64,000 nt of DNA, taken from positions 384,987 through 448,986 of the forward strand of contig CAWBWU010000006.1 in assembly GCA_963792655.1 (NCBI GenBank), in the 5' to 3' direction. This DNA comes from DOZZ01 sp963792655. Lineage in GTDB: Bacteria; Acidobacteriota; Terriglobia; Bryobacterales; Bryobacteraceae. Each line of letters begins with the position of its first letter. Position 1 is the stretch's first letter. The notes under the pieces were generated by a model. The model searched no databases, was not told the origin of the DNA, and saw only the letters and a list, made by a program, of their open reading frames with translations. A program made the translations under genes and the position numbers. Shown here piece by piece: positions 37,755-46,228 of the stretch.

Positions 37755-38776
37755 TCAGAAAGCCCCAGGAGATTTGAACGCGGTGGACCGCCGCCGGAAC
37801 TTAGCCGGATCACTAATTGCAATTCGGCTAAAGCCGCGATCGGGTTGCAAATAATACAAATCGTCTACCGCTGGAAAGCTGGGCAGTAAATCGCAGACAG
37901 GCTAATCGGTAATCGACCAGTGCAAGCAAATTATCGTAACGATCGTGAACACTTTGGACGCGTTTCGGTTTCGCAAGCTTTCGGGCCGTATATGACGGGT
38001 CCTCTGGATCTTCGAGCGAATCCGCCGATTCGCCCCGCAGCAAGAGGTGACCGCGCATTTTGAGTGTCGTGTCGCTGCACCAGTTTTCGACGCAACCCGC
38101 CAGTGCTGTTCGGTCTTGGGCGACAAGAGACAATTTTAATGTCGCCCGCCTGAGGAACTCGCGAGTCTATCCCCCAGTTCCCTTGATTTTTTGACAAGTG
38201 TCGTCGCCAGTCCTCGGCTTCGTCGATAGATCTCGAGTCTGAGGCAACAGTCGATAGCCTCATACGCAAACCAATGCGGCACCGTCCCGCCTCTCTTCTC
38301 ATCACACTCTTGCCATGCCCGGGCGAAGTGCCCCAATGATTGCTGCCACTGACCTCGCAAATACGCAAGAGTACCCCGTTCGACATTTAGATCATGTGCT
38401 GGATGTTCTTGCCGTAAAGCTAGCGCCTCAAGCCCGGACAGAGCCGCTGAAGACTAGCTATTTCCGGCCGAACCGCGGCTTTGATTTGTAGCAACTCTCT
38501 TCTGCGCGAGCCAGTTCTCATATACCTGGGGATTGGAGGGAACATCGCTCAAAATCGAAAGTAGGCGGGCTAGCGCCCCATCGAGATCGCCGCTGTCGTG
38601 CAATGCAATGGCAGCCCACACTCCAAATTCGAAAGCCCGTCCCGAGTCAGCGAGCGTCCGTGCTGCCTCCTCCGCCCTAACCCACGTCAGGGCTGCTACA
38701 GAGTAGTCGGCCGCTTGATAAAGGCGCAAGGCTTGCCTGCTAAGTGCCGACGGATCATCAAACTGGGCATAAATCT
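37755..38776 (-). pseudogene. helical-repeat (TPR-like) protein, partner of the Hsp90 fusion gene; frameshifted and with an in-frame TAG
   Basis: The frame starts just after the Hsp90-fusion stop (no clear ATG; TTG at 38727-38729 is one option). Segments: IYAQFDDPSALSRQALRLYQ, AADYSVAALTWVRAEEAART, FGVWAAIALHDSGDLDGALA, a TAG at 38454-38456, then SGLEALALRQEHPAHDLNVE, RGTLAYLRGQWQQSLGHFAR, DCCLRLEIYRRSRGLATTLV. After a shift near 38140: LSLVAQDRTALAGCVENWCS, NLLALVDYRLACLRFTAQ; then possibly FPAVDDLYYLQPDRGFSRIA to the TGA at 37755. The pairs of ~17-residue helices look like TPR repeats. It is the only gene directly following the Hsp90 fusion. Confidence 0.55.
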
Positions 38777-38793
38777 TGTGGGGAGGGCTGAGT

Positions 38794-41443
38794 CTAGGCC
38801 TTAGCGCCGAGTCCGCGAAGTACCTTCTTCAACAGGTTGGCCGCATCCTCATTATCTAGGCCGTAGGTTTCCACAATTTCATAAACGCCTTCAGCTTTGG
38901 CGCGTCGCCACGCCTCAGATGTGGGGGTACTTAGCCCCAAGCAACTCCAGCGCTGGATCCAGCAAAGTGATCGGATGAATCCAGCTCTTTAGCTTCGAGG
39001 TCGGGACAAATTGACCGAGAGCATCGTCGTTTAGCAGTTCGGTAATCGCAGTTGACTTCCGGCAGTTCCCGGTCCAGGTGCTCTGCCAAAGCTGAAAGTG
39101 TTGAGTCCAGTTGATAGTCCAGACGGCAGCCCCGCGAGATCCGCTGGGAGCATCACTTTGCCGGTTTCCCTTTGAGGGTGGCTAAGAAAGATCATCGGGC
39201 GCTGACGGTAAAGGGCTCGGGCGCGCCCAACTTCGTACATCACGTTAGGGTTACCTACACTAACTTCGGCCAAGAATGCATGCGCTTGCTGCATGTGCGC
39301 CTCCACATTGGCGCGCAGTTCGGAATCCAGCATCCGGTCACGGGCCAAAGACAGTTGACACCCCCAGCGGTCCTCGACCACGGCTCGCAACGCTTTCTCC
39401 AATTGTGCGTAAGTCTCATTGAACAGAACGGGGTCATAAGAAAGATGATCTTATGGTTCGCAGCGGGTTGCTCAGCCCCGCTTGCCTGCCTCATCGCTGC
39501 GCGCTCCAACTGCAACGCGTCGCGTTCTCGCTGCAGGTCGGCGCGCTCAGTGAGCATTGCAAGGTTGCTCTCCATGAAGTCGCCAAACTGATCGTGAAAA
39601 ATTTTGGCGTTGCCGGGTGTCAGCATCTCCGCATTGTAGAGAATCGCGCTATTGTAGACGCCCAGCATGAGATGCCGCACCGCGGGATCTTTTGAGTCTT
39701 GCTGCGCAAGACTTTGAATGAAGGGGCAAGCAGCATTGATTGTCATTCGCATCGCATTGGCAGCACGGGAATTGCGCAACAGCTGTTCCGCCATTTCTCT
39801 CAAAGTGCTGGGTTGATTGGGGTCTCTAAGCAACTGACGGGCCTGCTGCTCTGCCTTGCCACGCTCGGCGTTGAGCACCACGGCGGGTAAGCTCGCGGGT
39901 TGAAACCTGCGGGCTTCGACCTTGAGCCTTCCCATGCCCCCTGGCAAGATGATTTGGCCCATATTATCAGCTAACCTGCGTACAGCTTGGTCACCAGTTT
40001 GAAGATCCTTGAAGTCGACCCTGCCGGTCCACATACACAAGATCGATGGGCGGCACGTCAGGAAGTTTTGCGTACGCTGCGATAAGGTCATCCTCAAATG
40101 GGTAACTGGCGTCTACGATCTGTACGCCTTCGGCATTCGCCATTTCAAAATACTGATTTCCCGCGCTGGTGGTCGTAAACGTTATCAACCGTTTAGGGCG
40201 TCCGGGTTCAGACGGTGTCGCCGCCAACACTTCGGGCAATGTTCTCCAATGGCAGGATGCTCCGCCTCCGCTGCGCAATTCAAAATCGACCAGGTCATCA
40301 ACATCTTCGTCAGTCTCCGCACTTGGTAATCTGTTCACTCGCCATTCCAGTAAATGCGCAAATTTTTGAAAAATGGCTCGTGGTGGTGGCAGGCAGCTTT
40401 TATCCCAAGGCTTGTGGTACTTGAGTATGTATGAAAGCTGCTTCCGATTGGTTTCCCGGAGTCTGTCCATACCTGTGATGATCAGTTCTCCCAAAGCCTC
40501 TCGCAGTCGACTCCAAGCCTTGTTTTTGATAAATCCATCGCGGGCAGCGTTCGGCGTTAGTCCTGTCGTTTCGATGATCCCGCCGACGATGGTCGCCCAT
40601 TCCGGCAACAGTTCCGCGTCTTTCGCCACGAACATTCGGTCTTGAAGACGAAGATGTTGCGCGGCACGCGAACTCCGAAGGTACGCTGTTTACTCACGTA
40701 GAGGATTCCACCGGCTCTCACCGGCGCATCCAAGCGAACAGAGAAAGTCTCGATGAGGCTATCGCCACGAATTGTTTTCGCGAGGTAAATTTTGCAGTCC
40801 AGGTCACGTTCTTCATCGCTCAGTCCATCCCGCTCCCAAGGCATGACCTGAGTGTTGACTGGCGCAGCACCGTGGTTAACATGAATGGGAACCATAAGCA
40901 TGTCGCAATATTCACGAACAACCTTTATGACCTCGTCTGGTTCCAGGAGCACCATCCACAGGGTCTTTGACAAACACCTTCACGTTGGTGCCGGAAGAAG
41001 ACACCGCGCATGGTTCGACTGTGTAGGATTTACCTCCCTCGTTCTGCCAAAGCCAACCGGCGTCCTCGCCCAACTTCCGAGTTCTCACTTCAACTCGCTC
41101 TGCAACGATGAAGCCGGAGAGGAAGCCGATGCCGAATTGCCCGACGAGCCCGTTTACCTTCTCATCCTCACGGCCGAGTTGTTTCGTCCCGCTGGCTCCA
41201 ATTCGCGATAGATAGCCGTGCAGATCGGCATCGCTCATGCCGATGCCGTTGTCAACAAAGCTCATCCCAGCCCTCTTCCGGCCTTGTCTCGATATTGACT
41301 CGGCCATGGTGCTCGCTGTCACGCTGCTCTCGTCTTCGAACGCTGTCGTGACCATTCTGTATCAGCTCGCGAATGAATACTTTCTTCTCAGAATAGAGAC
41401 TATTTGCGAGTATGCGCATCAACCCATCAAAATCGAGCGTCAT
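38794..41443 (-). pseudogene. Hsp90/HtpG-type ATPase fused to a C-terminal TIR-like nucleotide-binding domain; several frameshifts
   Basis: Across frames it makes one ~880-residue protein. Bergerat (GHKL) ATPase: NSLYSEKKVFIRELIQNGHD (Glu and Asn), SFVDNGIGMSDADL, LVGQFGIGFLSGFIVAERVE, GTNVKVFVKDPV. Hsp90 middle: MLMVPIHVN, GILYVSKQRTFGVRVPRNIF, MFVAKDAELLPEWATIVGGI. Hsp90 C-terminal type: MRMTINAACPFIQSLAQQDS, YNSAILYNAEMLTPGNAKIF. A coiled linker follows, then IIFLMTPF, HMQQAHAFLAEVSVGNPNVM, YEVGRARALYRQRPMIFLS, the TIR-like 'A-E-V-S-x-x-N-P-N-V-x-Y-E-x-G-x-A' pattern. Breaks lie near 41270, 40970, 40645, 40030, 39440, 39135 and 38945. It differs from a housekeeping HtpG by the added C-terminal domain. 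Confidence 0.7.
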
Positions 41444-41587
41444 CTCTCGAGTGACAACTTCTTTGGTTGTCGGCTGACTTAATCGCCTTTTCTGCGTAGG
41501 CGCAGTCCATTCTGGGCATAATCTGCGGTTATGTTATCTCAAATTTTCCGGATGTTGTGTCGGCCAGGGTTCAGCGCTAGGTCGCCC

Positions 41588-41785
41588 TCAGTAACGAGAG
41601 TCCGGCATCGGTAGCATCCGTCGAGTTGCGGTTTGCGCGGCCCGGGATTTGGAGCATGTGTAGTTCTCAACAGACGTTTTTGGGTTTCGGTGACAGGTTT
41701 CGGTGACAGGATACCCAATTACCAATCGAACCACCGGCGAAAACAGCCATACCAGCAAAATGCCCGTGCCGATCAGACCTATCAC
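41588..41785 (-). CDS. small ORF with one membrane helix, uncertain
   Basis: A frame of 65 codons with MIGLIGTGILLVWLFSPVVR as a membrane helix, followed by VIGYPVTET and a basic tail. The tail reads through the tandem repeat at 41683, so the real end is doubtful. No ribosome-binding site of note. It may be a chance frame at the edge of the repeat. Confidence 0.25.
   Translation of the reverse strand: MIGLIGTGILLVWLFSPVVRLVIGYPVTETCHRNPKTSVENYTCSKSRAAQTATRRMLPMPDSRY
41683..41708. repeat. tandem 13-bp repeat
   Basis: GGTTTCGGTGACA occurs twice head-to-tail (41683-41695 and 41696-41708), followed by GG. Motifs of this kind occur near REP-associated elements in other bacteria; only this tandem pair is seen here. 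Confidence 0.6.
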
Positions 41786-41815
41786 TCGTCCCCGATCTGA
41801 GAGATGGACAGAACC

Positions 41816-42081
41816 TCAGTGCAGCGCATCCAGGGTTGAGAGTGCGCACGCCCGCGAAGCGCGCGAAATCGGTATCGGCAGTGTGGATCACCGCGCGATG
41901 TTCCATTGCTGGCGCCGCAAGGTGAGCGTCCGTAGTCAGATTTCCGCCCCGTCCTTCGGCGCGCAGAAAGTGGAACAGAAGCGAGCGTGCTTCCGGCCAG
42001 GATCCAGGGGCCGAACGATACCGCGCTCGGAGCCAGGACTCCACGCTCTGGACCGCCTTGTCGACGGGCATCACACACGCT
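41816..42081 (-). pseudogene. 3' part of a VapC-like PIN-domain toxin gene
   Basis: The frame from MPVDKAVQSVESWLRARYRS carries the C-terminal half of a PIN ribonuclease: EARSLLFHFLRAEGRGGNLT, TDAHLAAPAMEHRAVIHTAD, TDFARFAGVRTLNP. Acidic residues D of TDAHLA and TDTDF sit at the expected catalytic places. The N-terminal half with the first catalytic Asp is missing: upstream sequence turns directly into the inverted-repeat element at 42082. A one-base shift gives a natural NPDALH end at 41816. No vapB antitoxin is seen. Confidence 0.65.
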
Positions 42082-42308
42082 AGGGACAGACCCCGCCCAT
42101 TTTCGCGAAGTAATAAACTCTTTCGTGTACCCACTATGGCCTACCGCGAATAACACCGTGCGCGGACCCGGCCTTGGGGCCTCCTATCTCTCTCAGTTTG
42201 TGAGACGCGACGGGCGGTTCCGTCAAGTAACCAGTTGAGGACCGTTGGACACGCCGAAAAGAGCGCGTTTTGCGTACTACTCTTCTCATGAGGGTGGGGT
42301 CTGTCCCT
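42082..42308. mobile_element. small inverted-repeat element (MITE/REPIN-like) interrupting the VapC remnant
   Basis: AGGGACAGACCCCGCCC at 42082-42098 and its inverted copy GGGTGGGGTCTGTCCCT at 42292-42308 match in 16 of 17 positions and bound a 227-bp unit with no coding capacity. The GGGACAGACCCC core is the type of end seen at REP elements mobilised by RAYT transposases; no RAYT gene is in the window. Confidence 0.55.
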
Positions 42309-42479
42309 GCCGTGCCTTACATTGCGAAAGGGACGGAGCCCTCACTGCTTAGAAGTTTTTGGGCCAGCCCGTTGGGCCGGGTAACTTCGTGGCTCGTGCA
42401 TTGTCTGGATGCCTGGTCGTCGTAGATGCCAGCTGCTCCACGTCCGTGGTGGCGGCCGTGACATGCGCGGCTCACCGAC

Positions 42480-42830
42480 CTATTTCAACGGAAGCACGCG
42501 AGCGCGTGGCCGCCCGGTCCAATCTAGACTCACAACGGCGCCCCGTCCAAGTTCGTCTTCACACTCTTTCAGCGCAAGGAGGAGAGCGGGGCCACGGACT
42601 TCCGGTACTAGCGGCTCACCACGAAGCAGCACCACGCTCGGACCGTCGTTGCTGGCGTATGCGAGGATCTGCGGAAAGTCCAAATCATTCGTAAGCACGA
42701 CGATTCCGCGCTCGCGCGCATATGCGCAGATCTCAGTGTCCGAGGCATGCGGATCACCTACGCTCGACCAGTGCACTGCGTCGTGACCCGCGTCGGTCAG
42801 TTGCCGAACCCAACGCATGGTCAGATTCAT
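42480..42830 (-). CDS. DUF5615 PIN-like toxin of a toxin-antitoxin pair
   Basis: About 116 residues: MNLTMRWVRQLTDAGHDAVH, WSSVGDPHASDTEICAYARE, RGIVVLTNDLDFPQILAYAS, then a C-terminal ALKECEDELGRGAVVSLD. This is the DUF5615 (Mut7-C-related PIN-like) pattern, with Asp residues in GHDAVHW and TNDLDF. The start is uncertain: the frame is open upstream (LIRLVVDMNL) and no ATG fits other than 42830. It directly follows the DUF433 gene, the usual antitoxin partner. Product is a predicted RNase toxin. Confidence 0.75.
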   Translation of the reverse strand: MNLTMRWVRQLTDAGHDAVHWSSVGDPHASDTEICAYARERGIVVLTNDLDFPQILAYASNDGPSVVLLRGEPLVPEVRGPALLLALKECEDELGRGAVVSLDWTGRPRARVLPLK

Positions 42831-42847
42831 ATCGACGACAAGCCGAA

Positions 42848-43094
42848 TTAACTGGCGAGCTGAAATTCGCGTCCCTGCGCCAGGCCCGCCGCGTAGGCAA
42901 GAGCTTCCCGAATGTCTTGCTATTCCAGATAAGGAAAGTCGGCGAGTAAATCTGTAGCGTGTCCTACCGGCCGCAAGTGCCTCGAAGATCATGCCGACCG
43001 TGACTCGCATGCCCCGGATACACGGCTTCCCACCCATGACGTCGGGGCTGGTCGAGATGCGTTCCAAACTTTGCACTTTCGCCCAGAATATCAT
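42848..43094 (-). pseudogene. DUF433 antitoxin (one frameshift and an in-frame TAG)
   Basis: Begins MIFWAKVQSLERISTSPDVM, GGKPCIRGMRVTVGMIFEAL, AAGR, the DUF433 signature (I-S-x-x-P-x-V-x-x-G-x-P-C-I-x-G-x-R). After a shift near 42955 the natural end is DLLADFPYLE, TAG at 42920-42922, then QDIREALAYAAGLAQGREFQ to the TAA at 42848. DUF433 proteins are helix-turn-helix-type antitoxins for DUF5615 toxins. The toxin frame opens immediately after. Confidence 0.75.
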
Positions 43095-43215
43095 CTTGCC
43101 GATTTCAATCACCGACACGCCCGGTTTCTTCGCTGAACCAAATCAGCACCATCCGCCTCACCGCTCAGCCCACACCACCACTCCGTTCCACACTCCCCAT
43201 CGGAGCAACCAATCG

Positions 43216-43851
43216 ATGAACACCCTCAAACGCATCGCCGCCGCCCGCGCCAACGGCGCCAAAAGCCAGGGCCCCTCCACCGAGCAGGGCAAGCAGCGCG
43301 CCGCGCTCAACGCCACCCGCCACGGACTCCTCTCCAAGACCATCGTCCTCAAGCACGAAGACCCCAAAGAGTTTCAGGCCCTCGTCACCCAGTACGTCGA
43401 AAAGTTCCGCCCCAACGGCGACATCGAGCACCAGGCCGTCGAAGAAATGGCCATCTGCCAGTGGAAGCTCCGCCGCCTGCGCCTGATGGAGAAGTACTAT
43501 CTCGACCTCGCCGCCGCCCAAATCAAGTCCAAAAACCCGGACGCGCGCATCGCTGAGGGCTTCGATGAAATCGCCAACTCCCACGCCCTGGACAAGATCG
43601 AGCGCTACGAAACCAAACTCCAGCGCATGTACCACCGCGCCCTCGAACACTTCCTGCTGCTCCGCGAGCTCGACCCCGAACCCGAACCGGAACCCGCAGC
43701 AGCCGAGGACACCAGAAGGCCCGAACCCGTCCGCCGCATCGTGCAAATGCCGGAACCGCCCGACCGCTACGCCCGCAGCTACGAAACGCCGGAAGAACCG
43801 CTCACCCACCAAAATGTTTACAACGCCGGGAATCGAAAGAAGTTATCGTGA
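43216..43851 (+). CDS. Acidobacteriota multicopy hypothetical protein
   Basis: About 211 residues from the ATG at 43216; a longer frame to 42991 lacks support. Starts MNTLKRIAAARANGAKSQGP, STEQGKQRAALNATRHGLLS, a motif I associate with a family found in many copies in Solibacter/Bryobacter genomes. The middle is helical (EHQAVEEMAICQWKLRRLRL); the tail is Pro/Glu-rich (DPEPEPEPAAAEDTRRPEP). Codon third positions are very GC-rich compared with the island to the left. Function unknown. Confidence 0.65.
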   Translation: MNTLKRIAAARANGAKSQGPSTEQGKQRAALNATRHGLLSKTIVLKHEDPKEFQALVTQYVEKFRPNGDIEHQAVEEMAICQWKLRRLRLMEKYYLDLAAAQIKSKNPDARIAEGFDEIANSHALDKIERYETKLQRMYHRALEHFLLLRELDPEPEPEPAAAEDTRRPEPVRRIVQMPEPPDRYARSYETPEEPLTHQNVYNAGNRKKLS

Positions 43852-43877
43852 TCTGGGTTCGTTTGGCAAAGTGACGG

Positions 43878-44411
43878 TTATTTTGCTTTCTGGGCGGCCG
43901 CCGCAGCTTCGGTAGATGGCGGCACAATGCCTTTCATCCGCAGATAAACCGCCATGGTCCCGTACATCTCGTTATCGTGGGCCACGTTGAAATTCAGCAG
44001 GCCGAGTTTGGATTTATTGCCGAGCGGCGTCTTCACGATCGCCGCCCCGTCGGCGTCCGTCATCCCGCTGTAAGCGTCGTCGCAGAGTTCGCCCGACGCT
44101 TTGAGCGCGGCAACCAGATCGGCCTTGCTTGTTTTTGTGGCGGCGTCGCCGCGTTTCATTTCACCTTTGGTGATGCTGCACATCGCCGTCTGCGCGTCGG
44201 CGACATGGGCAACCAGTTGACCAAAAGTTCGCGATTGGGGGGCTGGCTGAAACGCGTAATCCGCTTCCGGCATCTTCTCAGCTGCCTTGAGGATATTAGC
44301 GATCACTCCCTTGTAGACGCCCGTTACCTCGGCGGTCATGGGGTTCTGCGCTCGCAAGGCCGTAGCGGCAGCGAACAGAACGAAAGAAAGACTCGAAACA
44401 ACTCTTTTCAT
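43878..44411 (-). CDS. secreted DinB-superfamily protein
   Basis: About 177 residues from the ATG at 44409-44411: signal peptide (MKRVVSSLSFVLFAAATALRAQ), then YKGVIANILKAAEKMPEADY, AFQPAPQSRTFGQLVAHVAD and LLNFNVAHDNEMYGTMAVYL, the four-helix DinB pattern with metal-binding His residues (VAHVAD, VAHDNEMYG). DinB-like proteins are often metal-dependent thiol transferases, including bacillithiol users, which is of interest given bshA here. Exported forms are common in Acidobacteriota. Confidence 0.85.
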   Translation of the reverse strand: MKRVVSSLSFVLFAAATALRAQNPMTAEVTGVYKGVIANILKAAEKMPEADYAFQPAPQSRTFGQLVAHVADAQTAMCSITKGEMKRGDAATKTSKADLVAALKASGELCDDAYSGMTDADGAAIVKTPLGNKSKLGLLNFNVAHDNEMYGTMAVYLRMKGIVPPSTEAAAAAQKAK

Positions 44412-44486
44412 AGGACTCCTTTGGGCTCTCAAAATACGTAATCGAATTCGCTCGAATGCGGACAGTTCTCCGCGACCGGCGCCCCT

Positions 44487-45461
44487 TCAGGACACCGCGC
44501 TCAAGGATGGTGCGGAAGATAGATCGACGCCCGATACCTTGACGACGGCCTGCCACGCAGCTTCCTGACTGGCTCGATCGAGAAGGTGCGGCTGGCGTTG
44601 CACCTCAATTGGGCCTGAGAATTTCCCTTGAGCCGAGGCGAAGAATTGCCCTGAGACGTCGGTTCCGAACTCCGACGCCTGTATGTAGCGACGGGCCGCG
44701 GTCTCCGGCGTCTGATTCATGCCAGGAATGAGCTTCACGATTGGAATCATCAGATACCTCAACGCCAGGCCAGCGCTTCGCACCACCTTGGTGTCGGTCG
44801 CGCCACCGGGCGAGACAGCGTAGACGGCCATGCCGGAGGGTAGCCGGCGCGCCAAAGCCGCGACCCACCAAGCGATAATGAGCTTCGCGTCGGCATACGC
44901 ATTGTTGGGCACGTACTTCACGTTTGGCCCGTTGCGAATCAGGGCTTCCACAGCGGCGGTCCGGTCACCGTGGTGGTATTTGGCCGCGAAGGCGGGCAGA
45001 TCGGTGTATTTGAACATGGGTACGCCCCCGCGGGCAGGCTCCGCGCCGGCGATAACAATTCGCGCGTTGGGGCTCAGCAGGTTGGCGCGGAGCAAACCGA
45101 CAGCTAGTCGATGATGGCCGATGAGCGGCGCCTGAGAAGCTTCGATGCCCTCAGCGGTGAGCGCACGCTTCTTGAAGGGGACCAACCCGGCATTGAGCAG
45201 TAGGAAATCGATCTGCTGACCTCGTTTGATGAGCTCGGCGACGGCGGACTGAACGCTGGACGGCGAGTCCAGATCGAGCTCCAGCGGCGTGAAGATCTTT
45301 TTCTTGGTCTCGGCCGCCAGTTGAGCAGCCGTTTTCTGGACCCCGGCCAGGCTGCGCCCGGTGACGATGACCTCTTTATAGCCCTTGGCGGCGAGCAAGC
45401 CGGCTGCCGCATAGCCGAGCCCGGACGTGGTGCCGGTAACGAGCGCGAACGAATGTTTCAT
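44487..45461 (-). CDS. short-chain dehydrogenase/reductase
   Basis: 324 residues. The Rossmann start MKHSFALVTGTTSGLGYAAA has TGxxxGxG, followed by VTGRSLAGVQKTAAQLAAET, FLLLNAGLV (NAG), and YADAKLIIAWWVAALARRLP in place of the catalytic YxxxK. The C-terminal part reads ETAARRYIQASEFGTDVSGQ. It resembles the RDH/WW-oxidoreductase group of SDRs. It is divergent from the TetR gene and flanked by its operators. Confidence 0.85.
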   Translation of the reverse strand: MKHSFALVTGTTSGLGYAAAGLLAAKGYKEVIVTGRSLAGVQKTAAQLAAETKKKIFTPLELDLDSPSSVQSAVAELIKRGQQIDFLLLNAGLVPFKKRALTAEGIEASQAPLIGHHRLAVGLLRANLLSPNARIVIAGAEPARGGVPMFKYTDLPAFAAKYHHGDRTAAVEALIRNGPNVKYVPNNAYADAKLIIAWWVAALARRLPSGMAVYAVSPGGATDTKVVRSAGLALRYLMIPIVKLIPGMNQTPETAARRYIQASEFGTDVSGQFFASAQGKFSGPIEVQRQPHLLDRASQEAAWQAVVKVSGVDLSSAPSLSAVS

Positions 45462-45506
45462 GGCGTCTCCATGGTAAGGGAATCAAGGGGAGGGGAGTGC
45501 AATTTT

Positions 45507-45573
45507 GAACTGTTCAGTTCGATATTGATTGGTACGATGGAAATTGTCAAGGATTTTAAACTGAATGGTTCAG
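45507..45573. promoter_or_regulatory. TetR-type operators between SDR and tetR genes
   Basis: Palindrome GAACTG-TT-CAGTTC at 45507-45520 and a related CTGAA-TGG-TTCAG at 45561-45573; the second overlaps the tetR start codon. Both share the CTGAA/TTCAG half-site. The position in the divergent region suggests repression of both genes by the TetR protein. Confidence 0.6.
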
Positions 45574-46195
45574 AATACCCATAAGCCGCGTGGTCGGCCG
45601 CGCAGCTTCGACGAAACGGGGGCGCTCGACAAAGGCGACTCAGGTCTTCTGGTCGAAAGGCTACGACGGCGTGACGATTGACGATCTGGTCGCCGGGATG
45701 GGTGTCGGACGGCCGAGTCTGTATGCCGTCTTTGGCGACAAGCGGGCGATATTCTTGCGTGTCCTCAAGGCCTATGCCGAGGCGAAGGGCGCTCGCGCTG
45801 CGAAGGCGCTCCTCTCTCCACAGAGTCTCCGCGACTCGATCGCGGCCTTTCTGAGGTACGCCGTCGAAAGTGCGACCGAGAAAGGGTCCGCCCGGGGCTG
45901 CCTTCTGATTTGCGTCGCGCCACTCGTGGATGATGCTGAGGTGAAGCGGTTCCTGCAGAACGCGGTCGCGGGCGGTGCGGCGCTGGTGGAAGGTCGTTTC
46001 CGGGACGCGATCAGCGCGGGCGAAATCCCGTCCGACTTTCCGGTCGCCGAACGCGCGATCCAGGTCACGGATTTTGCTCGTGCCCTGACGATGCGTGCGC
46101 TGATCGGCACGCCGCGCAAGACGCTCCTCAGGGAGGCTGAGGAAGCTGCCGAACTGGTGCTCCTGCCGCCGCGCAGGGCTTCAAAACATCTCTGA
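45565..46195 (+). CDS. TetR-family transcriptional regulator (one frameshift)
   Basis: True start ATG at 45565 (MVQNTHKPRGRPRSFDETGA, then LDK), after which one extra base near 45630 changes frame. It continues ATQVFWSKGYDGVTIDDLVA, GMGVGRPSLYAVFGDKRAIF (helix-turn-helix), and a helical ligand domain with GCLLICVAPLVDDAEVKRFL, ending near 46195. The length is 3n+1. It likely controls the divergent SDR gene through the palindromes at 45507-45573. Confidence 0.85.
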
Positions 46196-46228
46196 AGGGG
46201 TCTTCGTGGTTTCGCTGAAATAGGCGGA

